Shown here piece after piece: positions 34,156-41,724 of a stretch of 64,000 bases of DNA. Source of the DNA: Pseudalkalibacillus hwajinpoensis. GTDB lineage: Bacteria; Bacillota; Bacilli; Bacillales; Guptibacillaceae. A program made the translations under genes and the position numbers. Every line of letters begins with the position of its first letter. Position 1 is the first letter of the stretch. The notes below the pieces were generated by a model. It saw only the letters and a list, made by a program, of their open reading frames with translations. It ran no database searches and had not been told where the DNA came from. The stretch spans positions 1,364,001-1,428,000 of the forward strand of contig NZ_JADFCM010000008.1 of NCBI RefSeq assembly GCF_015234585.1. The letters are read 5' to 3'.

Positions 34156-35604
34156 GTGAAAAGCTATCAACTATACATTAACGGTGAATTTACAAATAGT
34201 CATTCAGAAGAAATGCTCGAAGTGATCAATCCAGCAACAGAAGAAGTGATTTCAAGAATTCCGAAAAGTGATGAGAATGACGTGCAGCGTGCAATTGAAG
34301 CTGCTAAAGCTTCCCAGAGAGATTGGGAAAAGAAACCTTCAATTGAACGAGCTGAATACTTATATAAGATTGCCGATAAAGTAGAAGAGAAAAAAGAAGC
34401 TTTTATTAACATGTTGACTGAAGAAAATGGTAAAACAGTAGATGCTTCAAAGGCAGAAGTAGACCTAACGATTGATTACTTCCGCTATATGGCAGGTTGG
34501 GCAAGACGATACGAAGGAGAAGTACTCCCAAGTGATCGCCCGAATGAGAATATTCTTGTTTTCAAAAAGCCGATCGGAATCGTTGGCGGTATCGTGCCAT
34601 GGAACTTCCCAATGTTTATCTTTGCTCGAAAGGTAGCCCCAGCGTTTGTCACAGGCTGTCCGATTATTATTAAGCCAAGTCAATATACGCCAAATACAGC
34701 ATGTGAGCTAGCAAGTATTATCCATGAAATTGGCGTACCTAAAGGAGTGTTTAGCTTAGTTACTGGTAAAGGTTCAGACATTGGTACGCCACTTGCTTCT
34801 TCACCAGACGTACAAATGATTAGCTTAACGGGAAGCTATCCAGCTGGTTCAAAAGTAATGGAAGCGGCTGCTAAAAACATTACAAAAGTGAACCTTGAGC
34901 TTGGTGGTAAAGCGCCAGCGATCGTAACAAAACATGCGAACGTTGACCTAGCCGTTGAGAAGATTACGACATCTCGTATAACCAACAATGGTCAGGCTTG
35001 TACAAATGCAGAACGTGTATATGTGCATGTAGATGTAGCCGAAGAATTCATCTCGAAAATTACTAATACTTTTAAGAATACAAAAGTAGGGGACTCTTTA
35101 AACGAAGATGGATGTGACATTGGTCCACTTGCGAACAAACAGCAAATCGATTCTGTCGAAGAAATGGTGAATAATGCAGTGAAAGCTGGTGCTGTTGTGA
35201 AAACAGGTGGGAAGCGTGTAGATCGGGACAAAGGCTTTTTCTTTGAACCTACTGTTCTTACTGATGTATCCCAGGATATGAACGTTATCCAAGAAGAGAT
35301 TTTCGGACCAGTCTTACCGATTGTTGTATATAGCGATTTTGACAAAGTTCTAGAAATGGCTAACGATACTCATTATGGACTATCTTCATCGATCTTTAGT
35401 GATAACATGCACGAAGTGATGAAAGCATCGAACGTCCTTCGGTATGGTGAAACCTATGTGAATCGTGAGAACTTTGAAGCGGTTCAAGGGTTCCATGCAG
35501 GTATGGGACAATCAGGTATCGGTGGTGCAGATGGTAAACATGGTCTTAATGAATATCTTAAGACACACGTAATCTATATGGAGTACGATCAAGATATCAA
35601 ATAA
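34156..35604 (+). CDS. Aldehyde dehydrogenase (AldA/lactaldehyde type)
   Basis: NAD(P)-dependent dehydrogenase of 482 residues. PWNFPMF carries the oxyanion Asn, LELGGKAPAIV the general-base Glu, and NNGQACTNAERVYV the catalytic Cys. The sequence FGPVLPIVVYSDFDKVLEMAND near the C-terminus is typical. The close spacing of motifs and the AERVYVH segment resemble AldA-type lactaldehyde/glycolaldehyde dehydrogenases, but substrate cannot be fixed. GTG 34156 follows AGGAGGTC. It stands alone and ends at a strong hairpin. Confidence 0.85.
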   Translation: MKSYQLYINGEFTNSHSEEMLEVINPATEEVISRIPKSDENDVQRAIEAAKASQRDWEKKPSIERAEYLYKIADKVEEKKEAFINMLTEENGKTVDASKAEVDLTIDYFRYMAGWARRYEGEVLPSDRPNENILVFKKPIGIVGGIVPWNFPMFIFARKVAPAFVTGCPIIIKPSQYTPNTACELASIIHEIGVPKGVFSLVTGKGSDIGTPLASSPDVQMISLTGSYPAGSKVMEAAAKNITKVNLELGGKAPAIVTKHANVDLAVEKITTSRITNNGQACTNAERVYVHVDVAEEFISKITNTFKNTKVGDSLNEDGCDIGPLANKQQIDSVEEMVNNAVKAGAVVKTGGKRVDRDKGFFFEPTVLTDVSQDMNVIQEEIFGPVLPIVVYSDFDKVLEMANDTHYGLSSSIFSDNMHEVMKASNVLRYGETYVNRENFEAVQGFHAGMGQSGIGGADGKHGLNEYLKTHVIYMEYDQDIK

Positions 35605-35605
35605 G

Positions 35606-35629
35606 AAAACCGGGCATATGCCCGGTTTT
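35606..35629. terminator. Terminator after the aldehyde dehydrogenase
   Basis: Stem AAAACCGGGC / GCCCGGTTTT with an ATAT loop. Symmetric A and T tracts make it potentially bidirectional. Confidence 0.9.
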
Positions 35630-35708
35630 CTAATGTTTGAAGAAACTCCGGTCTAGAGCGTATAATAGAAAGGGTTAAGAATATTAATTTGATGAAAAGA
35701 GGGAGAAT

Positions 35709-36824
35709 ATGTTTGATTCTCGTATTATAGAGTTTGCAGAGAAACTTGTGCAGTATTCTACAAAAATCCAACAAGGTGAACATGTCTTGATTGAAGCCTT
35801 TGATGTGAATAATTCGTTAGTGCGGAGCATTGTAAAAGAAGTACATAAAGCAGGGGGCTTTCCTCATGTGAATTTAAGAGATAATCAAATTCTTCGGGAG
35901 CTATTGATGAATGCCACAGAAGAACAAATAACAGAATGGGCTGAAATCGACTTAAATCAAATGGAGAAAATGGATGCATATATTGGCATTCGGGGTTCAG
36001 AGAACATTAATGAACTTTCTGACGTTCCTGAAGCGAAAATGGCTCTCTATAATCAGATTTACAAAACAAAAGTTCACAGCAACCAACGTGTGAAACATAC
36101 GAAATGGGTTGTGATGAGATATCCTAATGAATCAATGGCACAGCTATCAGGTATGAGTACAGAAGCATTTGAAGATTTCTATTTCAATGTTTGTACAATG
36201 GATTACGCAAAAATGAGTGAGGCAATGGATGTCCTTGTTGAGCGTATGAACAAAGCTGACGAAGTCCGAATCGTTTCCCCGGATACAAATTTAAGTTTTT
36301 CTATTAAAGATATTCCAGCTGTAAAATGTGCGGGTGAACTTAACATACCTGATGGAGAAGTATTTACGGCACCTGTAAAAGATAGCGTCAATGGCGTTAT
36401 TACGTATAATACACCTTCTCCTTATAACGGTTTTGTGTTTGAAAACGTCCAGCTTACTTTTGAAAACGGAAAAGTGATTGATGCAGTTGCAAACGATACA
36501 GAAAGACTTAATCAAATTCTCGACACGGACGAAGGTGCACGATATATCGGAGAATTCGCTATCGGCGTCAATCCTTTCATTCGTGAGCCAATGAAAGATA
36601 TTCTCTTTGATGAGAAAATCGATGGATCTTTCCATTTCACCCCAGGACAAGCCTATGATGAAGCACCAAACGGCAACGATTCTTCCGTTCATTGGGATCT
36701 TGTTTTAATCCAACGCCCGGAATATGGTGGCGGGCAAATCTGGTTTGATGATGAGTTAATTCGCAAAGATGGCAAGTTTGTCCCTGAAGCACTTCAAGTG
36801 TTAAATCCAGAGAATCTAAAATAA
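35709..36824 (+). CDS. ampS: M29-family aminopeptidase (AmpS/PepS type)
   Basis: Metallo-aminopeptidase of 371 residues. Conserved segments carrying the two-metal site are present: GELNIPDGEVFTAP (Glu ligands), YIGEFAIGVNPFI (Glu), and SSVHWDLVLI (His and Asp) near the C-terminus. The N-terminal half (QGEHVLIEAFD) is the usual M29 domain. It removes N-terminal residues from peptides in the cytoplasm. ATG 35709 follows GAGGGAG. It is a single gene closed by a terminator at 36832. Confidence 0.9.
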   Translation: MFDSRIIEFAEKLVQYSTKIQQGEHVLIEAFDVNNSLVRSIVKEVHKAGGFPHVNLRDNQILRELLMNATEEQITEWAEIDLNQMEKMDAYIGIRGSENINELSDVPEAKMALYNQIYKTKVHSNQRVKHTKWVVMRYPNESMAQLSGMSTEAFEDFYFNVCTMDYAKMSEAMDVLVERMNKADEVRIVSPDTNLSFSIKDIPAVKCAGELNIPDGEVFTAPVKDSVNGVITYNTPSPYNGFVFENVQLTFENGKVIDAVANDTERLNQILDTDEGARYIGEFAIGVNPFIREPMKDILFDEKIDGSFHFTPGQAYDEAPNGNDSSVHWDLVLIQRPEYGGGQIWFDDELIRKDGKFVPEALQVLNPENLK

Positions 36825-36831
36825 AGAAGAG

Positions 36832-36858
36832 AAACGCATCCATTGGATGCGTTTTTTT
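36832..36858 (+). terminator. Terminator after ampS
   Basis: Stem AAACGCATCCA / TGGATGCGTTT followed by a T run. Confidence 0.9.
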
Positions 36859-36935
36859 CGTACAGATGACCAATCACATTTTCAGTTCTTTGAATATAAA
36901 TAAAGAAAACTACTTAAGACAGGAAGTGCCTTCCA

Positions 36936-37142
36936 ATGGAAATACATTGTGATGGATGTACGAAGGAGATGAGAGACTGGGAAACCATTCATATGGTGAA
37001 GTTCGATAAATGGTATGTTGGTCATTTCAACTGTTTATTGAACTTGAAAAAAAAATTAAATCTCAATAGACCGATTAAGTGGGATAAACTAGAAGGAAAA
37101 AAGGATAACCAGAAAGACTCAGATGGAAAAACTGCAAATTAG
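36936..37142 (+). CDS. Small protein with CxxC and HxxC knuckles, 68 aa
   Basis: The N-terminal half contains CDGCTKEM (Cys 5 and 8) and GHFNC (His 30 and Cys 33), a plausible single zinc site, and the C-terminal half is a Lys/Asp-rich tail. I do not recognise the family. The GGAAG ribosome binding site lies in a small hairpin (GGAAG-TGC-CTTCC, 36922-36934) directly ahead of ATG 36936, so translation may be weak or regulated. A 15-bp terminator hairpin follows. The gene is likely real but its function is unknown. Confidence 0.55.
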   Translation: MEIHCDGCTKEMRDWETIHMVKFDKWYVGHFNCLLNLKKKLNLNRPIKWDKLEGKKDNQKDSDGKTAN

Positions 37143-37151
37143 ATCGAGGGG

Positions 37152-37189
37152 CAAGAAAAGACGCTAATGAAACTTAGCGTCTTTTCTTG
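37152..37189. terminator. Bidirectional terminator
   Basis: Perfect 15-bp stem CAAGAAAAGACGCTA / TAGCGTCTTTTCTTG with an 8-base loop between convergent genes. Confidence 0.88.
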
Positions 37190-37217
37190 TGAAGAGGATA
37201 TCTGATGTCTCTGCTTC

Positions 37218-37922
37218 TTATTCGCCGTTTTCTTCCATGTAGGATATTGCCTGTTCTGCATGGATCGCAAATGTTAGCGGCGTTTTTTTTATGTAGCCAG
37301 CTTTTTTAAGTTCGCTAATCGTGGCGCTCACTGTTTCTCTTGTGGACCCGATCATCGTAGCGATATCATAATGCGTTAACTTAATATCAATGGTTTGCCA
37401 TTCATTTTTTCTTTTACCAAATTTTTCGCTGAGTTTCATTAAAAGCGATAGGATTCGATATTTTACACTCCTGAGCGCCAGGTTTTCACTCATTTCATAG
37501 ATTTCTTTTAAACGAGAAGAAAGAATTTCAATGAATTTTATGGCGAGCTTGGGGTTTTCGGAAATAAGTTCTTCAAATTGATCTTTTCCGATGACGCAGA
37601 CATATACGTCAGACATGGCTTCCGCATATACGGAATCATCATTGAGAGAGAAACTAGATGTTTCACCGAATATGTTACCGTCTCCTAGAAGGTCAACAGT
37701 TAATTGTTTTCCTGCAGCGTTTGAGCGATAGAGACGTACCGTTCCTTTTTTTAAAAGGAAGAGGGCTTTCATCGGGTTTTCGGGTCCTAATATGACTGTT
37801 CCTTTTTTTAAAGGTTGCATGTCACTTACGCGATCAATTTGCATTAAATCATTCATTTCGAGTTCTTCAAATAAATTGATCTGAGATAACATTGTTAATT
37901 TATCTATTTTCATCACCTTCAT
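37218..37922 (-). CDS. Crp/Fnr-family transcriptional regulator
   Basis: Protein of 234 residues. The cyclic-nucleotide-binding beta-barrel spans about residues 20-120 (KGTVRLYR, GDGNIFGETSSF), followed by the dimerisation helix and a winged helix-turn-helix with DIATMIGSTRETVSATISELKKAGYI as recognition region. There is no N-terminal Cys cluster and no C-terminal Cys set, so it is not an Fe-S oxygen sensor of the FNR type, and the effector is unknown. It is divergent from a glutaredoxin-like gene, a possible target. The ATG 37922 start lacks a convincing ribosome binding site; ATG 37913 is an alternative. Confidence 0.82.
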   Translation of the reverse strand: MKVMKIDKLTMLSQINLFEELEMNDLMQIDRVSDMQPLKKGTVILGPENPMKALFLLKKGTVRLYRSNAAGKQLTVDLLGDGNIFGETSSFSLNDDSVYAEAMSDVYVCVIGKDQFEELISENPKLAIKFIEILSSRLKEIYEMSENLALRSVKYRILSLLMKLSEKFGKRKNEWQTIDIKLTHYDIATMIGSTRETVSATISELKKAGYIKKTPLTFAIHAEQAISYMEENGE

Positions 37923-37993
37923 TCATGTCAAAGTAGTTGTACTCCGTAATTTAGCTTACATCATTTTACCTATTTTATCACTTATACTCAACT

Positions 37994-38019
37994 ATGTTAG
38001 GAGGTTAGAAGTCTAACAT
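37994..38019 (+). promoter_or_regulatory. Hairpin surrounding the glutaredoxin ribosome binding site
   Basis: ATGTTAG (37994-38000) and CTAACAT (38013-38019) are exact complements flanking the Shine-Dalgarno AGGAGG, with the start codon overlapping the right arm. A competing hairpin GTTAG-AAGT-CTAAC (38004-38017) lies between the AGGAGG and the ATG, whose linear spacing (13 bases) is too long unless this stem shortens it. Confidence 0.45.
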
Positions 38020-38227
38020 GGAACAGGTTACGTTATTTACGATTACAAGTTGTATCGATTGCTATAAAATGAAACAGCATCTTATGGTGAAAAACATCCC
38101 GTTTGAAGAAGTTAATTTAATGGAACAGCCAGATCGACAGGATGAACTCATTAAGGTCGCTGGGGAATTCAATGTGCCCTTTCTTGTAGGTGGAAAAGAA
38201 GCTCTTTCTTTAGAAGACCTTGAATAG
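38018..38227 (+). CDS. Glutaredoxin-like (NrdH-type) protein
   Basis: Protein of 69 residues: VTLFTITSCIDCYKMKQHL gives the N-terminal strand and a CIDC redox motif (Cys 12 and 15), then FEEVNLMEQPDRQDELIKVAG and NVPFLVGG with the cis-Pro of the thioredoxin fold. The short length and CxxC are those of glutaredoxin/NrdH-like proteins, likely a thiol-disulfide reductant. In an organism with bshB2, a bacilliredoxin-type role is conceivable but not shown. It is divergent from the Crp-family regulator. Confidence 0.75.
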   Translation: MEQVTLFTITSCIDCYKMKQHLMVKNIPFEEVNLMEQPDRQDELIKVAGEFNVPFLVGGKEALSLEDLE

Positions 38228-38630
38228 CCAAGCAATAATGAGAGGATGAGAGGCATAATGTAGAGCACCTATTAAAGATGCTATGTTAAATTCACATCCT
38301 CCAATCCTTTATACGGCAATGATAGATTCAGTCGCATTAGGTATTGAAAAGGGTTGTGTTTTCACATGTTTTTTTAGTTTTTGCGATAAAGGCATGTAAC
38401 CGTCATATTGAAACATAATCAACTAGAGAAACTCTTGAAATTGCAAATACTTTTCTAAAGTGAGAGAAAAGCAATTGTTGGCTTCAGAAGGCATTCTCCT
38501 AACTACAAAGGGGCATAAGATATTTTAAATGTTTTCTTGGAAACAGGAAAATGTCTTTTAATGTTTAATTTATTTGAAGCAAGGGTAAAATTTGGTGTTC
38601 ATACATTATTAAGATTTTGGGGAGGAACTT
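38228..38630. other. Long non-coding gap before egtB
   Basis: About 400 AT-rich bases without a supported gene. I see no terminator, known RNA motif or clear repeat. A reverse-strand frame near 38220-38395 is broken by stop codons. The egtB ribosome binding site GGGGAGGAAC closes the region. Confidence 0.5.
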
Positions 38631-39917
38631 ATGGTACAACAATCCATTCAATTAAACGAATTACGAGAACAATTGCTTCATGCTTATGAAGCAACACGCA
38701 CAATGACGAACACCTTAGTGGAACCACTTGAAACGGAGGATTTCACTATTCAATCGATTCCAGATGTAAGTCCTCCCAAATGGCACATGGCACACACAAC
38801 GTGGTTTTTTGAAACGTTTATTCTGAAAGAATACTGTGAAAACTACAAGTCATTTCACGAAGAATTCGAATACTTATTTAACTCGTACTATGAAAGTGTA
38901 GGAAGTTATTTCCCTCGCCATGCAAGAGGTTTGCTGAGCAGGCCAAGTATAGATAAAGTTAGAAGCTATCGATCTGATATTGATGAAGAAATGGTTACTC
39001 TTATTCAAGAAATTGACGATAGTAAACTTCACCAGGTTGCTGATTTAGTAGAAATCGGATTGAATCACGAGCAACAGCATCAAGAGCTTTTAATGACAGA
39101 CATTAAATATAATTTTTCCATTAATCCATTGAAACCCGTCTACCGTTCACTTGAGGTTAATTCTAAAGAAAAAGCTACACCATTAGAGTGGATCTCGTTT
39201 GAGGGAGGTCTGATTGAAACGGGTATAAATGAAGATGATGGTTTTTCCTTTGATAATGAACGTCCAATACATAAATCTTGGCTTGAGCCATTTAAGTTAG
39301 CGACTAGAACAGTAACGAACGGGGAATATCTTGCGTTTATTAAAGCTGGTGGTTATAAAGAAGCGACCTACTGGTTATCAGATGGTTGGGCAACAGTAAA
39401 GAAAGAAAATTGGCAAGCACCGTTGCATTGGGTTGAAAAGGATGGGGAGTGGTATACCTTTACGCTTCATGGGTTAGTTCCACTAAATATAGAAGAACCT
39501 GTTACACATATTAGCTACTACGAAGCTGAAGCATATGCAAGCTTTGTAGGTAAAAGACTTCCTTCTGAGTCCGAATGGGAACTTGCAGTTCGCGATCAGC
39601 CGATTGCGGGTAATTTTGTTGAAGATGGCATCTATCATCCCGTCGCATCGGTCAAGGAAAATGAAGGTAGAATAAAAAAAGCCTATGGAGATGTGTGGGA
39701 ATGGACGAAAAGTCCTTATATGCCTTACCCTGGTAATAAACCGCTTGACGGGGCGTTGGGTGAGTATAATGCAAAATTCATGAGCAGTCAGATGATTCTA
39801 AGAGGCGGATCATGTGTTACCTCCGTATCTCATATTCGTCCGACTTATCGAAATTTCTTTGGTCCAGATAAACGCTGGCAATTTACCGGCATTCGTCTTG
39901 CAGATGATGAGCTATGA
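38631..39917 (+). CDS. egtB: Ergothioneine biosynthesis protein EgtB
   Basis: Non-heme iron sulfoxide synthase of 428 residues that couples a thiol to N-alpha-trimethylhistidine with oxygen. The DinB-like N-terminal domain carries the iron ligands in WHMAHTTWFFE and in GLNHEQQHQELLMTD (HxxxH type), while the C-terminal formylglycine-generating-enzyme-like domain has GKRLPSESEWELA, YGDVWEWT and LRGGSCVT. All key motifs look intact. It is coupled by ATGA overlap to egtD, which is deleted internally, so the enzyme may lack its substrate unless another EgtD exists elsewhere. Confidence 0.9.
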   Translation: MVQQSIQLNELREQLLHAYEATRTMTNTLVEPLETEDFTIQSIPDVSPPKWHMAHTTWFFETFILKEYCENYKSFHEEFEYLFNSYYESVGSYFPRHARGLLSRPSIDKVRSYRSDIDEEMVTLIQEIDDSKLHQVADLVEIGLNHEQQHQELLMTDIKYNFSINPLKPVYRSLEVNSKEKATPLEWISFEGGLIETGINEDDGFSFDNERPIHKSWLEPFKLATRTVTNGEYLAFIKAGGYKEATYWLSDGWATVKKENWQAPLHWVEKDGEWYTFTLHGLVPLNIEEPVTHISYYEAEAYASFVGKRLPSESEWELAVRDQPIAGNFVEDGIYHPVASVKENEGRIKKAYGDVWEWTKSPYMPYPGNKPLDGALGEYNAKFMSSQMILRGGSCVTSVSHIRPTYRNFFGPDKRWQFTGIRLADDEL

Positions 39918-40211
39918 TAAAAACTTCGCAAAGTATTCAGCTAGTTGATTTCTTATCAGAACAATCTGATCGACTTCAAGAAGTTTTAAAGGGGCTGACA
40001 GCTCCCAATAAGGAGCTTGAGCCTAAATTTCTTTATGATCAATATGGATCAGAGCTATTTGAAGAAATCACACAGCTAGAAGAATATTATCCGACTCGAA
40101 CATAGTCTTAAAGAACTTAAACTGTTAGCAGAGAATTCAGGTTTCACACCAATGAAAACATGGACCGATCAAGAACAGCTTTTCAGTTTGCACTATCTTA
40201 GTGTGAAATAA
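39914..40211 (+). pseudogene. egtD: egtD remnant with internal deletion and frameshift
   Basis: EgtD is the histidine N-alpha-methyltransferase (about 320 residues) that makes trimethylhistidine for EgtB. Here only both ends remain. The first 63 codons (to LEEYYPTRT) match the conserved EgtD start and stop at TAG 40103. In another frame from 40101 the sequence continues HSLKELKLLAENSGF then WTDQEQLFSLHYL to TAA 40211, the typical EgtD C-terminus. The junction GAACA sits where both halves would carry a Thr/Glu codon. About 220 codons including the SAM-binding core are gone, so the gene cannot encode an active methyltransferase. Confidence 0.85.
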
Positions 40212-40288
40212 CGTAAGCTTTCTTACAGACATTCAATGATTATTTCGATATAATTGTTAATGAAGATATAGGTGAAGGAGAGATAATC

Positions 40289-40603
40289 ATGAAGAAGATT
40301 GAAACAGCTGATTCTTATCAGTCATTCATTAACAATAATGACGTATCCATTCTTAAATATGAAGCAAACTGGTGCCCGGATTGCAAGCGTCTTGACTTTT
40401 TTATTGATGATATAATGAATGCTCATCATGAAAAACAATGGGCTCAAATCGATATTGAACAATTCCCTGAAATAACAGAGGAAAATGATGTCATGGGTAT
40501 CCCGAGCCTTCTTGTCTATAAAGACGGCAAAAAGATTGGTCACTTGCATAGTGCGAATACCAAAAATCCAGATCAGGTGAAAGAATATTTAAGTCAATTT
40601 TAA
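40289..40603 (+). CDS. Thioredoxin-like protein
   Basis: Thioredoxin-fold protein of 104 residues. The active-site motif is ANWCPDCKRLDFF (CPDC rather than CGPC), and GIPSLLVYKDGKKIG contains the cis-Pro and following strand. YtpP-like small thioredoxin family members of Bacillus have the same length. It is predicted to be a cytoplasmic thiol-disulfide oxidoreductase; partners unknown. ATG 40289 has GAAGGAGAG upstream. It ends at a strong terminator. Confidence 0.82.
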   Translation: MKKIETADSYQSFINNNDVSILKYEANWCPDCKRLDFFIDDIMNAHHEKQWAQIDIEQFPEITEENDVMGIPSLLVYKDGKKIGHLHSANTKNPDQVKEYLSQF

Positions 40604-40608
40604 ATAAA

Positions 40609-40636
40609 AGAGAAGGTTGCGAAGGCAACCTTCTCT
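40609..40636. terminator. Bidirectional terminator
   Basis: Perfect 12-bp stem AGAGAAGGTTGC / GCAACCTTCTCT around a GAAG loop, between the thioredoxin-like gene and a convergent small gene. Confidence 0.9.
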
Positions 40637-40866
40637 TATTTTGTTAGAACATATTCAATGGACCCGTCGATTAATGAATGAACAAATGCAACTGTATATC
40701 CAATGCTAAGGTAAGTAGAGAGTGTCTCACTACAACGTGGATGTAATGGTTCTGTTGGGGCATGAATACTTTTATACATGGTTTTTACGGTGCTAGAGAT
40801 GGGTTCACAACGAAGTAGTACAACATGTTTACCGCTCCAAGCGGTACTAATGTGATTTCTATGCAT
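40636..40866 (-). CDS. Hypothetical protein, 76 aa
   Basis: Open frame of 76 residues with AAAGGAAG at good distance from ATG 40866 and a shared terminator at its 3' end. The product has two Cys (near residues 20 and 45), a short hydrophobic patch (LSIGYTVAFVHSLI) and no recognisable motif. The absence of a competing gene on the other strand, plus start and stop signals, makes it plausible. Function unknown. Confidence 0.5.
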   Translation of the reverse strand: MHRNHISTAWSGKHVVLLRCEPISSTVKTMYKSIHAPTEPLHPRCSETLSTYLSIGYTVAFVHSLIDGSIEYVLTK

Positions 40867-40964
40867 ATCACTCTTCCTTTGCGAAAAATATATTCAGGGA
40901 ATACAGTTAGGATATGAGTGAAATCGTAGGATGTTAGAAGTAGAAATGAAAACTTAAAAATATT

Positions 40965-40993
40965 TTGAATTTTCATCGAATAACTGGTATATT
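40965..40993 (+). promoter_or_regulatory. Promoter of the c-di-GMP riboswitch-sinI-like transcript
   Basis: -35 TTGAAT (40965-40970), 17-base spacer ending in TGG, extended -10 TATATT (40988-40993). The transcript would start near 41000, giving a leader of about 200 bases that contains the aptamer. Confidence 0.65.
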
Positions 40994-41090
40994 AGTAGCA
41001 TATAACGTCAAACTTCTCGATAATCGCATCGATTCACTAAAAAGTTGTGTGTTTTGTAAGTTTATGGTCGGAATGTGTCATTTCTGAATT

Positions 41091-41180
41091 CTCCAGACAA
41101 GGGCAAACCATCCTAAAGGGTGGGACGCAAAGACACAGGTCTAATGTTGGTTCGCCAACGATGACGGCTGGTCCTCCTGG
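41091..41180 (+). ncRNA. Cyclic di-GMP-I (GEMM-I) riboswitch
   Basis: The diagnostic order of GEMM-I elements is present: AAGGGCAAACC (41099-41109), hairpin CCATCC-TAAA-GGGTGG, GGGACGCAAAG (41122-41132), then a second arm GGTCTAATGTTGG-TTCG-CCAAC with a GATGACGG bulge strand, closing with CCAG (41093-41096) and CTGG (41168-41171). These match the Vc2-type aptamer except for a non-GNRA first loop. No terminator with a T run lies between aptamer and gene. Instead TCCTCCT (41172-41178) is complementary to AGGAGGA (41192-41198), the ribosome binding site of the next gene, so control is probably translational. Confidence 0.9.
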
Positions 41181-41205
41181 AAAACCCATGAAGGAGGAGA
41201 AAAGA

Positions 41206-41343
41206 ATGACCATGGCTAAACCTAAGCCTAAGAAGGTACTTGATCAAGAATGGGTTATTCTCATGAGGGCTGCCAGGGAACTTGGATTGAAGAAAGAAGA
41301 GGTACAGGCATTCTTAAGACAACACAAAAACCGACATCTATGA
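41206..41343 (+). CDS. SinI-like anti-repressor peptide, 45 aa
   Basis: Short protein whose core LDQEWVILMRAARELGLKKE then EVQAFLR closely follows the SinI domain (B. subtilis SinI reads LDQEWVELMVEAKEANISPE then EIRKYL). In B. subtilis SinI binds SinR through this two-helix segment and relieves repression of matrix genes. Here a basic, Lys/Pro-rich N-terminus (MAKPKPKK) precedes the core. There is no DNA-binding domain. ATG 41206 follows AAGGAGGAG; the other ATG at 41212 is also possible. The gene is preceded by the c-di-GMP riboswitch and no sinR lies alongside, so the partner would be encoded elsewhere. Confidence 0.82.
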   Translation: MTMAKPKPKKVLDQEWVILMRAARELGLKKEEVQAFLRQHKNRHL

Positions 41344-41360
41344 ATATACATAAATGCATG

Positions 41361-41383
41361 ACGACCTATAAGGTCGTTTTTTT
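41361..41383 (+). terminator. Terminator after the SinI-like gene
   Basis: Stem ACGACCT / AGGTCGT around a 3-base loop followed by seven T. Confidence 0.85.
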
Positions 41384-41489
41384 GTGATAAGCTTTGATGA
41401 AAGCAAATACGGTGTGAAATGAATAATCCTTGACTTTAGGGCAATATTTTTTGTATCATATGTCATATCAATTGCATACATAAACCATA

Positions 41490-41695
41490 CTAACTATGAA
41501 GGATAAATAGTAGTCAGAATAACCTTGATTTTAGCGATTCGGGGACGGTGGAAGCCCGAACGAGGTCTGATGAAACGGCAGTCTGGAGTTACGTTTCTCA
41601 AAGTGGATGCCTTATTTGCATCAACTAGGGTGGAACCGCGGGTGCATAAGCTCTCGTCCCTGGACATTTTTTGTCCATGGATTGGGAGCTTTTTA
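41490..41695 (+). ncRNA. T-box leader (glycyl-tRNA sensing)
   Basis: The conserved T-box sequence AGGGTGGAACCGCG lies at 41627-41640. It is followed by a terminator made of AGCTCTCGTCCCTGGACA (41649-41666) and its complement ending GGGAGCT plus TTTT (41672-41694). The upstream part holds the stem I and stem III helices (for example ATGCC...GCAT near 41608-41620). Placement before glyQS indicates uncharged tRNA-Gly as ligand, which stabilises the antiterminator. I could not fix the specifier codon by eye. Confidence 0.9.
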
Positions 41696-41724
41696 TATTG
41701 ATTGAGAAAAAAGGAGAGAATGAC

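Noticed and set aside
38220..38395. Reverse-strand frame starting MPLSQKLKKHVK, continuing after a stop to IGGCEFNIASLIGALHY
   Set aside because: Interrupted by TAA, without a ribosome binding site, overlapping the glutaredoxin end; no family recognised.
41047..41205. N-terminal extension of the SinI-like frame
   Set aside because: The in-frame upstream part is the riboswitch; the ribosome binding site points to ATG 41206.
41671..41724. Upstream in-frame start of glyQS
   Set aside because: It falls in the T-box terminator; ATG 41725 has the ribosome binding site and family-typical N-terminus.
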